Source: Petrolisthes cinctipes
Taxonomy: Eukaryota; Arthropoda; Malacostraca; Decapoda; Porcellanidae
Length of the DNA: 64,000 nt
Direction: 5' to 3'
Assembly: GCA_033782935.1 (NCBI GenBank)
Contig: JAWQEG010001314.1
Span: 1,116,001 to 1,180,000 of the forward strand
Shown: piece by piece, positions 62,055 through 64,000 of the stretch
How the letters are laid out: each line of letters opens with the position of its first letter
Numbering within the stretch: the first letter of the stretch is position 1
Translations under genes and position numbers: made by a program
Notes under the pieces: generated by a model
Database searches by the model: none
What the model was told of the DNA's origin: nothing
Seen by the model: only the letters and a program-made list of their open reading frames with translations

Positions 62055-62376
62055 GAGGTTAATTGATTGATTGATATTAGGCGCCGCAACAGCGAGGTCA
62101 TATAGCGCCAGAAAACGGTGATAGAGAGGCAGGACAGCAAGAAGGAAGGAAGTAGAAAGAAAAGAGTGGTAGTTGAAAAACTAAAAGTATCTTCACTCTG
62201 TTGGTGCTGTGAAGCTGCAGAAGACATTGTAAAAAGATATTAGTGTTTAAATTTCTTTGTTGTTTTTTTATAGCAATAATACTCTGGATGGTGATATAAG
62301 GAAAAGATTACCTGTATATATTTGTAGTTAAACCAGGATTTAGCCTTGTAGAATAGGTACAAGTTTGAGGTTAATT
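62055..62376 (-). mobile_element. 5'-truncated LINE 3'-end copy, minus strand
   Basis: Read in reverse complement from about 62175 to 62061, the sequence gives ttcaactaccactc..., cctctctatcacc, tggcgctatatgacctcgct, gttgcggcgcctaatatc and aatcaatcaatt. It aligns along more than 100 bp with the + strand copy at 61437-61551. The tail abuts gaggttaatt (62055-62064), and the same ten bases recur at 62367-62376. If this is the target duplication, the element is about 300 bp. The duplication is less certain than the LINE identity. Confidence 0.65.
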
Positions 62377-63666
62377 AAGCAGGAGTAAATTTTACGAGTC
62401 TGTTACAACGATCATGCTACTGTAACCCAGGCTCATGCCATTACACCCATCAGTGGGATTATATGGGCCATGGATGATACTGTTGTATAATTGGAAAAGG
62501 CAACTATGGATATATATCAGCTGGTAGTGGAGGTGAGGGGCTTCAATTGTCAATTTGTAAGTATAGGTAGGTCTGAAGCAGTGTACTCTCTAATAATGGT
62601 GAAACAAAGAAATGACAACATTTATGTGCACTGTATTATGTCCCCACAAAAATGGAGAAGAACATGCATTATAAACCAAAACAAAATTTTTAGTTCCTCT
62701 TCAGAAACACAAGCCCATACACCAAAGTCATATTTTAATTAAGTAGAACGTTTTAAAGGAAAGTAACACCATACCGGTACATACATTGCAAGCTTCGGAC
62801 ATCATCTTTACTGACTTCTAGTACCGGTATAGCATATTCCACCTCGATAGTGACTGGGTCATCGACAGGGTTATCATCAGTTGTGTCTGGAGGAGGTACA
62901 CGCACTACCACTCACTCTTTAAATATGTAATTGGATAACCATTTTTGTCCATGATAATATATCATCCAAATGAATGCACAAGCAATTTCTTATTATAATG
63001 GACAGAAAAAGTACATGTTAATTGCTGAGAATTACTTGTATAATGCTGTAAATACCTATCTATTCTTAAAATGATGGTCAACAATGATGTGCCAGTTCCA
63101 AGTGGTCCATCATCAGCACCATGTTAGAGTTATACTGGCATTAAAGTAATTAGAAAATTGCACTATTACTTTAGACATGAGAAAAGGAAGCCCAGTTACT
63201 TCAAACTTTTGTAGTCTCATTACATAATGCTTTACAGCTACGGCACAGTACTTCAACAGCTGTAAATTATGTAAAAAATGATTATGCACAACCATTTCAT
63301 TGAACAGATTGCAATATAGAGTTATATAATACCAGTACTATATACACAAAACTACTAGACACTATTTATACCTTCATGCCGTTGTACTAAATCAGGGTGT
63401 CTAAAATGCTGATAAGCAATAACAAATGCCCTTTTATTGGACTGCAAAGGGCAGAAAGGACACTTAAACCTGTAATTGAAAGTAACAACTGTAGACAGAA
63501 TATATTCGTAAGGTCATTCAACAATATATAATAGAAGCAATAGAAACACTACTGTATTAAAATACTGTGGCTTAAAGGAAATAGAAAAAGATGACCAAAG
63601 TAAAATGTACACATCAAATAATTCCATGTTCTACTTGAAGTTTGAAGTTTGATGGGTAATATTAGT
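62377..63666. other. AT-rich intergenic stretch, nothing recognised
   Basis: Short open frames at 62491-62742 (+) and 63113-63295 (-) show no family features, no promoter and no splice support. No tandem structure or inverted repeats were noticed. Confidence 0.55.
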
Positions 63667-63753
63667 AAACAATCCATAAAATATTTCATATTGGTAAACA
63701 ATCCATAAAATATTTAATATTGGTAAATAATCCATAAATCATTTAATACTTTT
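63667..63753 (+). repeat. 29-bp tandem repeat, three copies
   Basis: Units start at 63667, 63696 and 63725 and read aaacaatccataaaatattt then catattggt. The first two differ by one base and the third is more diverged. Confidence 0.9.
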
Positions 63754-63781
63754 CTGTTCTAGAATCAGCCAGAGCTGACCC

Positions 63782-63877
63782 AAGCTAGCTGAGCTGGACT
63801 TGACCAAACTACTGGGACCTAACCTGGGCAAATTACTAAATTCTAACCAAGGCAGACTACTGGGACTTAACTTTGAC
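63782..63877 (+). repeat. Second array of the 24-bp minisatellite, 3-4 units
   Basis: Units at 63806, 63830 and 63854 read close to aaactactgggacctaacct plus gggc. A more diverged unit is at 63782. The repeat length and consensus match the intronic array at 59095-59214, about 4.7 kb upstream. Confidence 0.8.
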
Positions 63878-64000
63878 AGACAACAGTGTGTGGAGCCTTT
63901 TAAATTAAGTTATTAGAGGGTCAAGCATGGTCAAAATGCATTGGTGCCCTTTCATTTCATCATAAATAAAGGGAATAATGGAATTCAAATCAAGAGGTAT

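Noticed and set aside
62045..62227. 60-codon minus-strand open frame
   Set aside because: It lies within the minus-strand LINE 3' UTR copy and has no coding features of its own.
62491..62742. 83-codon plus-strand open frame
   Set aside because: No recognised motif, promoter or splice signals. Length is compatible with chance in this sequence.

Overview
The window is eukaryotic and most likely from an arthropod, probably a decapod crustacean. Four observations point there: a very large AT-rich tandem satellite, a non-LTR retrotransposon with an (AATC)n tail, LINE 3' tails that resemble repeats I remember from shrimp and crab genomes, and a spliced PIF/Harbinger transposase gene. The species assignment is inference only. 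I see no bacterial operon, rRNA, tRNA or CRISPR.

Region 1 (1-51577, about 81% of the window) is one uninterrupted head-to-tail satellite array that also runs off the left edge. The basic monomer is about 176 bp. It is itself built from two diverged halves of about 88 bp that share the order cagg-caaaaca-cgatatttt-gtccc-catgc. Three length classes are mixed: about 176/177 bp, about 147 bp (a 29-bp deletion in the first half) and about 158/159 bp (an 18-bp deletion in the second half). Several levels of higher-order structure are visible: a 500-bp trimer duplicated in tandem, a 1322-bp near-identical tandem duplication, block offsets of about 1326, 2000, 2201, 3504 and 5145 bp, and a return of the first several kb of the window about 41.6 kb downstream. 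The many 60-168 codon open frames in the array are by-products of the repeat and are not annotated as genes.

Region 2 (51578-51810) is the sharp edge of the array. It carries two adjacent imperfect inverted repeats.

Region 3 (about 51900-56893) is a decayed non-LTR retrotransposon on the + strand: an ORF1 tail with one in-frame stop, and an ORF2 holding endonuclease, reverse transcriptase, RNase H and a C-terminal CCHC motif. ORF2 is broken by three frameshifts and one nonsense codon. A short 3' UTR and (AATC)n tail follow. Next to it (about 56960-57580) is a degenerate LTR-retrotransposon gag/protease remnant containing a 35-bp x3 minisatellite.

Region 4 (58244-60407) is the only apparently intact gene: a two-exon PIF/Harbinger (HARBI1-like) nuclease. 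It has a TATA box, three copies of a CCCGGG-centred palindrome around the start, an 889-bp intron with consensus splice sites, and a DDE catalytic triad.

Region 5 (60408-64000) is non-coding. It holds a 434-bp non-autonomous hAT-type element with an 8-bp target duplication, two short LINE 3'-end copies in opposite orientation whose tails match that of the full element, a 29-bp x3 repeat, and a second copy of the 24-bp minisatellite found in the Harbinger intron.
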